Below are positions 29,751 through 40,029 of a stretch of DNA of 64,000 nt, piece after piece. The DNA comes from Haloimpatiens sp. FM7315 (GTDB lineage Bacteria; Bacillota; Clostridia; Clostridiales; Clostridiaceae), in contig JBGVUE010000001.1 of the NCBI GenBank assembly GCA_041861885.1, positions 2,778,001 through 2,842,000 of the forward strand. The letters are read 5' to 3'. A program made the translations under genes and the position numbers. The notes under the pieces were generated by a model. That model did not search any database and had not been told where the DNA came from. It saw only the letters and a list, made by a program, of their open reading frames with translations. Within the stretch, counting starts at the first letter, position 1. The number at the start of each line of letters is the position of its first letter.

Positions 29751-31229
29751 ATGAAAAAAACAAATTTTTTATGATTTTACTTATTATATTTTCCTTGGCC
29801 TTTTTGACATCTGGATGCAATACTGTAAAATTAAATTCTAGTGAAAAAATCACAGCTCCTGACAATAAAGTTGCGCCTATACAAGGAACCTGGAAAGTAA
29901 CATCTTATCACAGTTTTAAAAATCAAAATTCTGAGGAAATGGATTCTTATATTGGAATACTTGCAAAGTTCAATCCTTCATTTGCATCTTTTAACGACGA
30001 ACTTTGTAAAACTCCTAGCTACAAAGTTAAAACTGTAGATACTGATAGTTACTTTATTCATAATTTCAAAGTAAATTATAAGGATTTAGGTATTACTACT
30101 AAAAACATTCAAATAATTTCTGTGAATACAAATGATACGCTTTTTTATGATTTTATAAGAATAGACGAAAATAAAATTGTAGTTTATGTAAATGACGCTT
30201 TTTTTCCTTAACCAAAATATCAGATACTACAAAAAATTTAGCTAAACTTGATTCTGGAAAAGAAATTAAAGATAAATCTAAAAGTGAAGATTGCATATCT
30301 AAATCAGGAGTTTTTATTGCTCTTAGAAAAGATAGTGATAATATAAATTCCTCTCCTTCTTCTTATAAAACAATATGGATTTGTTCAATCAATAAAAAAC
30401 TAGAACCATTGCTTGAAACTCCTGGTATTTTTGTACCTAGAAAAACTGGTTTTTGGACTATAGACTCCAATAGAATATCCTCAAAAGGATACGTTAAAGA
30501 TACTCTTAACGCCTACTCTTTAGACAGTGCTACTAAGATTAATGGTGAAGAAAAGTCAAAAGAAACAAATATAAAAGAGAATCTTTTAGGAAAATTAATT
30601 TCATTGGCAATGATTTTATATGCACAGAGTTTTCCAATGACAAAGATAACTTAAATACTTTAAACAAGTTTAAAGTATTACCTATAGATTCTTTAGATAT
30701 TCCTGTGGGAATAAAAATCTCACATTTAGTTGGTGATAAAGGAAAGCAACTTTTATCAGATAGCCTACAATCTTATTTTTCACTACATGCAGACAAAAAA
30801 GAACTTTTTAAAAATCAAAATTATTCTGAAGAAAACTATACAGTCCTTCGAAAAAATGGCCACTGGGTTATGAAAGGGCGACTTAATTCCTCTTCTAATA
30901 TGAATGATTATATTGACTTTGATTTAAATATATTTCCGCCTAAAAAACTTTTAAACTATGATGATCTATATTTATCTTGGAATTCTATAAAATCAAGAGT
31001 TCCTGCGGCAACAGATGCTTTTACATCTCCAAACAATGACTTTGCACTTATAGTTTGTAATGAATATATTTATATATACGAAATTAAAAATGGAGTTCTA
31101 TCTACTTCGCCAATGAATAAAATTAAATTAAATAAAAACGAATCAATTATAATGGCAGAATGGGCTACTGGAAATTATACGGAACGCTGGCGAGACTCCT
31201 TTAAAAGCTTTTTAAAGAAGACAAAATAA
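29751..31229 (+). CDS. Lipoprotein of unknown function, linked to two-component system (three frameshifts)
   Basis: Signal peptide with lipobox LTSGCN; mature protein about 470 residues with no recognised domain. Frames join by adding one base at the T6 run 29765-29770 (at the start, giving MKKTNFFMILL), at the T7 run 30199-30205 (giving AFFSLTKISDTT) and at GG 30606-30607 (giving GNDFICTEF). The C-terminal third looks like a WD- or propeller-type read-out region (DAFTSPNNDFALIVCNEYIYIYE), which is only an impression. It follows the kinase by 117 bases on the same strand, so it may be the sensed partner or a regulon member. Confidence 0.6.
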
Positions 31230-31242
31230 GGGGACGGTTAAC
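31230..31242 (+). repeat. GGGGACGGTTAA repeat (REP-like), first copy
   Basis: A single forward copy starting at the last base of the lipoprotein stop codon region. Leftmost of 26 intact cores in the window. Confidence 0.9.
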
Positions 31243-31277
31243 TCGTTTTAACCTTATACCAATTATAATTTAAATAT

Positions 31278-31327
31278 AAAAAGCCATGGATATCTGAAAA
31301 AATAATTATACATTATCCATGGCTTTT
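31278..31327. terminator. Bidirectional terminator
   Basis: A stem of about 14 bp (AAAAGCCATGGATA / TATCCATGGCTTTT) between the convergent lipoprotein and cobQ genes, with A/T-tracts on both sides. Confidence 0.85.
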
Positions 31328-31433
31328 ATAAATTATCTATGGTGTTTATCGATATTTTGTTTATGCTTTTATTTTTCTTTGCATTGCTATGAGTTATGTT
31401 ATTTATTTTTCTTTTTAATAACTATATTATTGT

Positions 31434-32929
31434 TTATTTTAATCCTAATATTTTATAAATTTCTTCTAAATCTATATTTTTTCTTACAATATCTGCAAGT
31501 TTGTCTAGTTCACTTTCTCTCAAAGCTTCAAATTTAGTACTTTCTTTTAATTCTAATCCTTTTTTCTTTCTTAAATAGTTAACTATATAATCTCTAAAAC
31601 CTAGTCCATCAAAAACACCGTGAATATAGGTTCCAAGGACATTTCCTTTTTTATTTATAGCTCCGTCCATTATATCCACATTTTTCTTATTTCTTTTTTC
31701 TATATTAAAAAGCGGTCTACAATCACTGCCGTATTTACTTATACCCATATGTATCTCATATCCATAAACGCTTTTATCTTTAATTTTATAACCATTAAGT
31801 TCTTGAAGAAGCTTTGCATTAACCCTTGTTGTGACCTTACTTTCTTCAAAGGTTGTTGTCATATCTAAAATTCCTATACCATCAGTTTCCTTCACTTTAG
31901 TTTCTACTTCATAAGGATCTTTCAAGGATTTTCCAAGCATTTGATATCCACCACATATACCAATTACCATGCCTTCTTTGCTGTAATCCTTTATACATGC
32001 TTCTAAACCATTTTTTCTCAAAGTTAATAAATCCTCAATGGTATTTTTACTGCCCGGTATTATTAACAAATCCGGATTTCCAAACTCCGAAACTTTTTCT
32101 ATAAATCTAACAGAGACATCCTCTTCACTTTTAAGGGCATCAAGGTCCGTAAAATTAGATATATGAGGAAGCTTAATAACTGCTATATCAATCGGTGCTG
32201 TTATATCTTTATTAAAATTAACTGCTCCATCTTCATCCTCAAGGGCAAGTCTAAAATAAGGCACTACCCCTAGACAAGGTATTTTAACTATATCTTCTAG
32301 CATATTAAGACCTGGCTTTAATATATCCACATCTCCTCTGAACTTGTTAATTATGGTACCCTTAACTCTTTTCTTCTCTTGCCCTTTAAGTAAAAGCATT
32401 GTACCTGCTAAAGAGGCAAAGACTCCCCCTTATCTATATCACCTACTAAAAGAACCGGTGCATCCACAAGCTCCGCCATTCCCATATTAACTATATCTCT
32501 ATCTCTTAAGTTTATTTCAGCAGGACTTCCAGCCCCTTCCATAACCACAACATCAAAATCATTTTCAAGTTTTTCGAAATGCTCTTTAAGCATATCTTTA
32601 AACTGTAATTTCATATTGTGATATTCCATAGCAGTACTGTTCTTGTATACTTTCCCATTTACTATTATTTGACACTTTTTATCTGAAGTTGGTTTTAAAA
32701 GAATGGGATTCATATAAGCTTCAGGTTCAAGACCTGCCGCATAAGCTTGAAGCACTTGTGCCCTTCCCATTTCCTTTCCATCTAACGTTATATATGAGTT
32801 TAAAGACATATTTTGTGATTTAAAAGGACATACACTATAACCATCTTGTTTTAAAATTCTACAAAGCGCTGCAACTAATATGCTTTTGCCAACTGATGAA
32901 GCCGTCCCTTGAATCATAATCTTAGCCAT
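31434..32929 (-). CDS. cobQ: Cobyric acid synthase CobQ/CbiP (one frameshift)
   Basis: About 498 residues; amidates adenosylcobyrinic acid a,c-diamide at four carboxyls during vitamin B12 synthesis. The N-terminal ATP-binding domain has [21 protein letters not shown] and [14 protein letters not shown]. The C-terminal class-I amidotransferase has LIIPGSKNT, the nucleophile Cys in [10 protein letters not shown], and YIHGVFDG. One base added to the C5 run at 32426-32430 restores [14 protein letters not shown]. No other cobalamin genes and no cobalamin riboswitch were seen around it, so it is an isolated pathway gene, perhaps for salvage. The ATG follows a GGGGAGA SD. Confidence 0.92.
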
Positions 32930-32982
32930 ATTCTCTCCCCTCTAACACTTAGTGTTTACAAAATCTATTATATATCGAAAGA

Positions 32983-33099
32983 GGGACGGTTAACAACTTT
33001 TTAGCTTTTAAAAACGATTTTTGGGGACGGTTAACTTGTTTTTAACTTTTATTATCCAATTTTTGTGAGTTTTTGAAGAAGCTTTTGGGGACGGTTAAC
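32983..33099 (+). repeat. Three forward GGGGACGGTTAAC copies in a row
   Basis: Copies at 32983, 33023 and 33087, all forward, spaced 40 and 64 bases apart, in the gap between divergent cobQ and bioY. No reverse copy closes them. Confidence 0.9.
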
Positions 33100-33137
33100 T
33101 TATTTTCTTTTTCACCATGTGTGTTTTTATATTATTG

Positions 33138-33166
33138 TTGACATAGTTTTAAAGTAAATATATAAT
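33138..33166 (+). promoter_or_regulatory. Consensus sigma-A promoter of bioY
   Basis: TTGACA (33138-33143), 17-base spacer, TATAAT (33161-33166): a perfect consensus pair. Confidence 0.88.
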
Positions 33167-33168
33167 TA

Positions 33169-33202
33169 ATTGTAAACTAAAACAATACTCAAGGTTTACA
33201 AT
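33169..33202 (+). promoter_or_regulatory. BirA-like biotin operator
   Basis: A perfect 9-bp inverted repeat ATTGTAAAC - 16 bases - GTTTACAAT starting 2 bases after the -10 box. Half-sites and spacing resemble the BirA operators of Firmicute biotin genes, and the position would block transcription. Biotin control of bioY is the inference. Confidence 0.75.
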
Positions 33203-33246
33203 GTTTGCTCTTTAGTATTAAAATTGAAAATTTAGGAGGATTTCTG

Positions 33247-33798
33247 ATGAAAATAAAAACAAAAGATATGATTTTAGTTGCTTTTTTTACAGCTCTAACT
33301 GCAGCAGGAGGATTTATAAAAATTCCTGTAGGGCCAGTGCCTATAACTCTTCAGTATTTATTTACCGCTCTTTCTGGTGTTCTTCTTGGACCATTTTTAG
33401 GATCACTTTCTCAGTTATTATACGTAATTTTAGGATTACTAGGGATTCCAATTTTTGCAGGAGGAGGTGGACTTTCTTATATATTTGATCCATCTTTTGG
33501 GTATCTTATAGGTTTTATTGTAGCACCTTATGTTATTGGAAAAATTTTAGCTCAAGCTAAAGCCCCTTGTTTTTTTAAAATATTTTTAGCTTCAATTGTA
33601 GGAGTTGTTATAATCTATATTATTGGAGTGCCCTACATGTTTATAATACTTAACAATGTATTAAACATTAGCATAACATTAGAAAAAGCAATTAAAATAG
33701 GATTTTTAGTATTTATTCCAGGAGATTTAATAAAATCTATTGCCGTTGCCCTATTAGGGATAAGAATCATACCTGCTATAAAAAGATTAAATTCTTAG
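33247..33798 (+). CDS. bioY: Biotin ECF transporter S component BioY
   Basis: A 183-residue protein with six membrane helices; binds biotin and docks to the ECF module. Typical BioY stretches: ALTAAGGFIKIPVGPVPITL, SQLLYVILGLLGIPIFAGGG and DPSFGYLIGF. Start: ATG at 33247, 7 bases after TTAGGAGGA; the in-frame ATG at 33205 lies before this SD. It has its own promoter and a BirA-like operator. Biotin import would serve the pyruvate carboxylase in this window. The frame is intact. Confidence 0.95.
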   Translation: MKIKTKDMILVAFFTALTAAGGFIKIPVGPVPITLQYLFTALSGVLLGPFLGSLSQLLYVILGLLGIPIFAGGGGLSYIFDPSFGYLIGFIVAPYVIGKILAQAKAPCFFKIFLASIVGVVIIYIIGVPYMFIILNNVLNISITLEKAIKIGFLVFIPGDLIKSIAVALLGIRIIPAIKRLNS

Positions 33799-33831
33799 AT
33801 GTAGGTTTTTTATAAATAATCTGTGGAAAAA

Positions 33832-33871
33832 TTAAGACATGCACAAGTTGAAAACTTTGTGCATGTCTTAA
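33832..33871 (+). terminator. Hairpin after bioY
   Basis: TTAAGACATGCACAA pairs with TTGTGCATGTCTTAA around a 10-base loop, 34 bases after the bioY stop. The stem is strong but a good T-tract is lacking. Confidence 0.65.
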
Positions 33872-33947
33872 ATCTCTCACAAAAGGAAATAAGAAACATA
33901 AAATAAACTGAAGTTGAAATTTTATTTTTAAAATTATATATTAAAAT

Positions 33948-36507
33948 CTATTCTGTAACTCCTGATTCTTTAAGCTTTTTAGCCATTTTATCCATAAATT
34001 TATGTGTTGTATTAACAAGCAAAATTCCAGTTGCCAAAGAAACAACTATATAACATAGTAAAATATAAACGTCTTTTTTAAGTTCTGAATAAAGTACTCC
34101 AGCTACAGCCTCCCTTAAACTTGAAATTCCGTAGGTAAACGGAAGCCAAACATATAATCTTCTAAAAACGGAGGAGTCATCTGGATTGGAAAAGTTCCAC
34201 CAGAACCTGCAACCTGTAATACCAAAAGTATAACGCTAATTGCCTTTCCAACATTTCCAAATAAATAAACCAAGGTATATACTATAGAGCAAAATACTAA
34301 ACTTAAAAACATATTTAATTTTATAAATAAAATAGGTTCACAAGCAGTTACTTTTAGTAAATAAATGTCTCCTAAAGACACTATAAGCGCTTGCACCATT
34401 GCTAAAGAAGCAAATAGCAAGAATTTGCCCAAATATGCCTCTATATGGGTTACCTCAAAATCTATATTTTTAGTTTCTGTTGTTAATAAAGAAGCTAATA
34501 TCAATATTCCTACCCATAATGCCAAAGTGGTATAAAATGGTGTCATACTGGTACCATAGTTTTCCACAGAATATAGAGCATGGGTTTCCAAATCTACTGG
34601 CGAAGCCATAAATTTTGCAATGTCACTTTTATTGTTCTCCACTTTATCTATCAATTTATTAAAATTTAACTTGTCTAATACCCTTGCTAACTTTCCATCT
34701 ATAAGAATCAAATTGTTTTGCAGCTTAGATAAAGATTTACTAAGTTTAATCATATCCTCAGCTGCTACATCACCTTTGTTTGATGCCTTATTTATAAAAT
34801 CGCTTAATTGTTTTCCTTCCTCATTTACTTTATTTAAAAGTCCATCAATATCATTTGCAAATGACGATATACCAAGAAGATATCTTTTTACTGAACTAGT
34901 TAAATCAGTATTCAATTTTATGGAAATGCCATCAATTCTACTAATCATATCATTATTTAAATCGTGTATCTCATTAATGGATTTTTCTAAAGCAGCTATA
35001 TCATCCATTTTACTTGAAAGTTTATCTAATGAACTAGACACATCATTTAATTTATTTAATGAAAGATCTATAACTTCACCAATGCTTGGTTTTAAATAGC
35101 TACTTTCACTTTTTAATAGGGCATAAATTTCACTAGAATTTTTTCTAATGCCCTTTATTTTTTCATAGGAAGAACTTGTATAATATCTCATAAATGTTAT
35201 ATATTCTTTTGTTTGCCTATCAATACTTGTAGTCTTAGCATCCACAGAATTTATGACATTTATAGTTTTATCAATTTGATTTATTGCATTGTTTATTATA
35301 TTATTATCCCCGCCAAGCATCTGAAGTAAGCTTTTTAAACTTAATAAATTATCAGTAATTTTACTATTTAAGTCATGTATGGAATTTACAGTATCATTAA
35401 CATCCTCCAATTTTGTACTTGCCGCATTTAAGTATAAAAGTAAACTTTGAAGATCATTTAGCTGCTTATCTGTAGCACTATATAGCTCATTTACCTTTGG
35501 CGAAATTTTATTTTCCGAATCACTTAGTCCCTTTTGTATATTTTTCATTTCTTTCACAATAGTATTTAAACTAGCTACATCATTTTCAATGTCATTTTTG
35601 TAATTTGGCTTTTCCAAGGAAGCTTTCTCTTTTAAAGTTAAAATATCCTGGTCCAAATCTTCAATAGATACTTTTAATGAATTGAGCTTTTCCTTAACTT
35701 TGCTTGAAACATCACTAGTGTTACTGTTAACAGTATCAATATCTTTCTTAAAATTCTTTGTAAAAGATGATAACTTATTTGACACATCTTTAATTGACTC
35801 TAGCTCTTTTGAAGAAAGCTTTACAGTCTTTGTATCACTTTTTATAGAATTTGCAGTGCTATTTAGCCTAGTAATCACACTAGGTAGATTTTTAATTAGT
35901 GAATCTAAATCCTTTTTTGCACATTAAATAAGGGCTTCACATCAGTTAGCTCTACCCCCACATTTCTCATAGTGGAAATAATCTGTTCCGTAACACTTTC
36001 TATAAAAGATGAGCTTATATTTGCTTGAATTGTTGATGCTCCTTTATCCGTAATTTTAGGAGAAATTGCATTTATTTTTTCATTAACATAATACTCTAAA
36101 GTTGGTTTCATAGAATTATCACTTAAAATGGTGCTAATCTTTGCAGAAAAATCTTTAGGAATTATTATAGTTGCATATACTTTTCCTTTATCAGCAAGTT
36201 CTATTGCTTCATCTTGGCTTTTTACAAAGGTCCACCCTAAAGCTTTGTTTTTACTTAAATTTTTCTGAACTTCTTTTCCAATGTTTACATCTTTATCTTT
36301 TATTTTTGCACCTAAATCCTTATTACAAATTGCTATTTTTATTCCATTTGTATTTTTATAAGGATTCCAGGAAGCATATATATTAAACCAGGCGTATAAA
36401 GATGGAAGAACCAATAGTCCCCCTACAATAATTAAAGCTATTCTATTTTTTAATATACTTTTTATATCACTTGTAAATATTCTTAATATATTTTGCATAA
36501 AAATCAC
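33948..36507 (-). CDS. YhgE/Pip-type membrane protein (two frameshifts)
   Basis: About 853 residues when joined. TM1 near residues 18-38 (ALIIVGGLLVLPSLYAWFNIYASW) and an extracellular YhgE/Pip N-terminal domain (AICNKDLGAKIKDKDVN, ATIIIPKDFSAKI) precede a long Ser/Leu/Lys-rich coiled-coil region and a C-terminal ABC-2-like block of about five helices. Related proteins are the phage infection protein Pip and the ESX/T7SS-linked YhgE; function here unknown. Repairs: one base at the T6 run 35915-35920, and one near 34128 to reach LREAVAGVLYSEL and the stop at 33948. Confidence 0.8.
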
Positions 36508-36777
36508 CCATTCTATTTAAAATAAGCATTTTGATTATATATTTTAAACAAAATATTGTCAAATCTTGAGTGTACTTGTTATTATGGGTATATGCAAGTT
36601 TAACGCCTTGATTTAGCTTAAATTCAAAGAATTCCTAACATGATTTTTATGCACTGAATTTTATAATTTTAATATTTTATAATAAATTTTAAAAATATTA
36701 ACTACCTGTTGTAGGATTTATAAATTATTGTGTTGTTATATGGCTGTGATGTTTATGTTTAATTTTTTATATCTAAT

Positions 36778-37670
36778 TCAACAATTTAATAGTTCATAAA
36801 TATACTTATAGCAGTCTTCTAATTCATCATCACTTATTAAATCAGATCTGTGTTCAAACAATATTTTGCATTCATTATTTTCTTTTTTTATAATATCAAA
36901 ATATTCTTTAATATTTGCATATCCTTCCTCTTTACTTAAAGTTCTTAAAGCAGGCAGATGATTTCTAGATGCATTATCCTCAGCTCGTCCATTAGAAACA
37001 TGAATAACCTCTGCATACTTGGCAAATTTTTTAACTATTTTAAGACTATGGAATTTATAATCAATTTTGCTTTGAAGATGTAGCCTTGCTATATCCAGAC
37101 ATATCTTAACTCTAGGATATTTTTCAAGTAACTCTTCTACTATATTAGTTCCACAAACGTATTTATTTAATGCATCAAATTCTAAAACTGGTGTAAAATT
37201 ATATTCTTCACTTTTATAAGATAACCATCTGAAAAACTCTTCACTTTCCGTTATAAATTTCTCATAAGAATATTCATTGTCAAAATAATACTCAGTTTCA
37301 TCTTGAAATCTCCAATTTTCCCAGTCAATCTCTGAATCTAAAAGCACAGGTTTTGGATAATGAAATAAAACATACTGGGGAGAAATAGCCCTAATATATT
37401 TAAGTTCATTTTCAATGTATTCATAAGACTGCCTTTTTATTTCTTCGTCCTTAGACAAGTACTGTGCATCCCTCAGACGCCATTTTCCAGCTCTTAATGG
37501 GAAATGCACTGCAATTTTATAATTGTTTTTCTTTGCATTTTCATATAGGTTAATTATTTCTTTTTCACTTTCCATAGAACAGGCTTCAACCCCATAAAAT
37601 CCTTGCTTAAAATCTTTTTTTGCTTTAACTTATCAAATTTTCCAAACTGTCCAATCATAAATCTATTCAT
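36778..37670 (-). CDS. Sugar isomerase-like TIM-barrel protein (one frameshift)
   Basis: About 298 residues of the xylose-isomerase/AP-endonuclease-2 superfamily. Likely metal ligands on successive strands: VLEFDALN (Glu), ICLDIARLH (Asp), VIHVSN (His) and LFEHRSD (Glu). The first 30 residues are in another frame: an ATG at 37670 after GGTGAGAAG leads to KLKQKKDFKQGFYGVEACS when one base is added to the T7 run at 37615-37621. Specific substrate unknown. Followed on the plus-strand coordinate side by the methyltransferase gene on the same strand, 78 bases upstream. Confidence 0.75.
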
Positions 37671-37747
37671 TTTCTTCTCACCTTTACTGGTTATTCTTAG
37701 CTTTCTAGAGGTAGTTATTTTGCATATTTTTCATTATTTAAAATAAA

Positions 37748-38575
37748 TTATTGCATTTTGTCAGCTCTTATAAAATACCCACTTTTGTACCAATCTAAAT
37801 CTTCCAAATAAACTTTCCAGTCTCTATTTATCAGCTTTTCCTTAATTTCTTCGGGAGTCAACTTATTTCTCATTCTTTTGTTTTCACCAATATACCAGCC
37901 CATCTGCCTAACCCCTTTAGATACAACTTTATTTACATCTTGAAAATACCTTTCTGTATCATCTACAAACATGAAAACATCTCTGCTTACAATATAATCT
38001 ACTTTTTTATTTTCAAAACATTTACCTAAATCGCAAATATCCATATGCAAAAAAGTTATTTTATCTTTGTTATTTGATTTATCTCTTAAATGTAATTTAT
38101 CTGCGAAATTACATCTATCACTTAAATTTGATTTATTTTTCCAATCTAATCTAGAATCAAAATCTGATTTATCTTCGCAGTTTGATATATCTCTACAATT
38201 TAATTCATTAGCGCAATTTAATCTATTAGCAAGATTTAATTCATCTATAAATTTCTTAGATTCTATATCATTGTCAATAGCATATATCTTTTTTACATTA
38301 TTATTTTCCAATAAATACTCACTTAAAAAACCCGAACCGCATCCTAAATCAATTACCGTCCCCTCTACATCTTTAAAATAAGACAGTATCTTTCTATTAT
38401 AAAAATTTTCTGCTTTGCTTTTATCTACTTCTAAGCTTTTACCACAATTTCTGCACTTTATTTTAATTTTAAAATCCACATCCTCCCAGGGATGATATTT
38501 GTTTTGTAAAACATAAACTTCACTTCCACAACTACAAATATCCCCCCAAGCAACATAATTATGCTCTTTAAACAA
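37748..38575 (-). CDS. Class I SAM-dependent methyltransferase with 6-residue repeat insertion
   Basis: 275 residues. An N-terminal zinc-ribbon-like pattern (CSCG at 14-17, CRNCG at 41-45) precedes a Rossmann methyltransferase fold with the SAM loop VIDLGCGSGFLSEYL (residues 74-88) and IYAIDND as the acidic strand-2 end. Between there and FLHMDICD lies an insertion of ten 6-residue units (113-172), each roughly (L/S)N-x-x-D-(K/R). Family members normally have no such block. C-terminus TPEEIKEKLINRDWK resembles small-molecule methyltransferases. Substrate unknown. The frame is intact despite the repeats. Confidence 0.75.
   Translation of the reverse strand: MFKEHNYVAWGDICSCGSEVYVLQNKYHPWEDVDFKIKIKCRNCGKSLEVDKSKAENFYNRKILSYFKDVEGTVIDLGCGSGFLSEYLLENNNVKKIYAIDNDIESKKFIDELNLANRLNCANELNCRDISNCEDKSDFDSRLDWKNKSNLSDRCNFADKLHLRDKSNNKDKITFLHMDICDLGKCFENKKVDYIVSRDVFMFVDDTERYFQDVNKVVSKGVRQMGWYIGENKRMRNKLTPEEIKEKLINRDWKVYLEDLDWYKSGYFIRADKMQ
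38060..38239 (-). repeat. Intragenic minisatellite, about ten degenerate 18-bp units
   Basis: On the plus strand the unit is roughly TTATCT(N)6AATTTGAT. Ten units in exact 18-base register encode the 6-residue repeat inside the methyltransferase; each unit has diverged from the others. Confidence 0.8.
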
Positions 38576-38720
38576 ACTTTCACCTTCAATCTGAATGTTA
38601 TATTATACTTTATATTTTTTATCATTCCATGGATTCTTAAATAATAATTTTATTATAATATATAACAATCTAACGAAATCTAATTGTACCATTTATCATT
38701 TTTATATATTTTTTACACTT

Positions 38721-38772
38721 CTGAACATACCTATTAATATACCTATGAACATGCCTATGAATATGCCTAAAT
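38721..38772. repeat. 12-bp tandem repeat
   Basis: About four units of AA(C/T)AT(A/G)CCTAT(G/T) in a non-coding gap before the acetyltransferase stop. The short ORF crossing it (PMNMPMNMP) is not supported as a gene. Confidence 0.6.
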
Positions 38773-38828
38773 ATTACTAAGTATTACTAAATATTTTCAT
38801 ATGTTTTTGCATTTATAAATGTTTTTTT

Positions 38829-39322
38829 CTATATGTTTTTTGTGTTTTTATATAATTTTTTAAAGTTTTCTTTAGTCATTTTAAAATTTATACTTTCCTT
38901 TGTTTCTGAAACCACTTCAAATCCAAATTTTTTTAAAGCTTCTTGTCCTTTTTCATTTATAACTTCATCTAACATAACCTGACCACCAAATTCCTCAAAA
39001 TAATACTGAAGCATAAGTTTAATAGCCTCTTTACCGTAGCCTCTTCTTCTAAATTCACTCTCTATTTTCACATTAAATTCAGCAGTTTTACTTGTTTTAT
39101 CATAAGCATGAAAACTAACCTCTCCTACAGGTGTATCATCTTTATTAAAAATAAGACAATACACGTTTTTCCCATCTCCTGGTTTTACCATTTTCTCATA
39201 CCAACTTTTATATCTGTCTTTAGAAAAATTTATTGCTCCTCCTACATCTCTCATGGTTTTTTCATCAGCCCAAAGTTTCCTAATATAACTTAACTCAAAA
39301 ATTCTGGACTTTTTATATATAT
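38829..39322 (-). CDS. GNAT-family N-acetyltransferase (frameshifted near start)
   Basis: Acetyl-CoA-dependent acetyltransferase, about 164 residues. The CoA-binding loop is EFRRRGYGKEAIKLM, followed by a beta-bulge region and KFGFEVVSET typical of GNAT C-termini. The first ATG in frame (39254) would delete the first strand; adding one base at the A5 run 39297-39301 extends the protein to YIKSPEFFELSYIRKLW. That puts the start at ATA 39322, 5 bases after AAGGGGA. Substrate unknown. Confidence 0.75.
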
Positions 39323-39360
39323 TGTTTCCCCTTTTTTATCAATTTAACTCTCCCCCTATT

Positions 39361-40029
39361 AAAAGCATAGCATTTTATCTAATGCTTGATATTTACTAAA
39401 GTCTTCTTCGTATTTTTATTAGTATCTTCCTTAACATTTTTCTTAGTATATATATTAATATTTTTTAATGTTTTTTCAAATAATTTAAGTAGTGATCTTT
39501 TCTAAGGTTTTTCGTAATACCTTTCCTAATATTTTTTACAGTAATTTTAGTAATAACAAAATTTAAATTTATGCACTGGTTTAGAACAATTTTCATGAAT
39601 AACATTGATAATGTAGTATTTTTTATTTTTAAGTGCCCAATTAAAAAATCTTCTTATCCAATAGCTTTAACAGCTAAAAATCCTATATAAATTAAATTGA
39701 GGTATCATAAAATTTTCTAAATGCCTTGCTATGTTTAATGTCAAGAAAATTTCTAAAAGGTTTTTCTTTTTCCAATGAACTATAGTTAATCTCAATTTTA
39801 ATATTTATTTAAATAGTTAAAATAGGTAAAACGGTTAAAATATAAGTTATTGATTTTACAAATTCATTATATTATTTCATATTTTTCTTTACAATGCTTT
39901 ACAGTATTATATAATATGAAAATTAATAATCCAAATTTGTTTTTATTTTCCTTATGTATTTTCATAGTATCTAATAGTATTATTGGGCTTTTTTTGAATT
40001 ATGTCTTGGCTATTTCTGCTATAATACTA
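39361..40029. other. Non-coding AT-rich gap
   Basis: About 670 bases with many T-runs and no convincing gene. On the minus strand 39690-39810 a 37-codon stretch (EKEKPFRNFLDIKHSKAF) looks coding-like and could be a gene fragment, but it has no start or partner. No repeat copy lies here. Confidence 0.4.

Noticed and set aside
32930..33137. Cobalamin riboswitch upstream of cobQ
   Set aside because: No B12-box or related conserved blocks were found; the gap mainly holds three repeat copies.
38346..38357. ACCGTCCCC inside the methyltransferase gene as a further repeat copy
   Set aside because: The TTAA part is broken (ATTACCG) and the bases encode the conserved SAM-binding loop EGTVIDLG, so the match is coincidental.
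38595..38780. 61-residue ORF ending PINIPMNMPMNMPKYY
   Set aside because: The tail is a 12-bp DNA repeat and the rest is AT-rich without SD.
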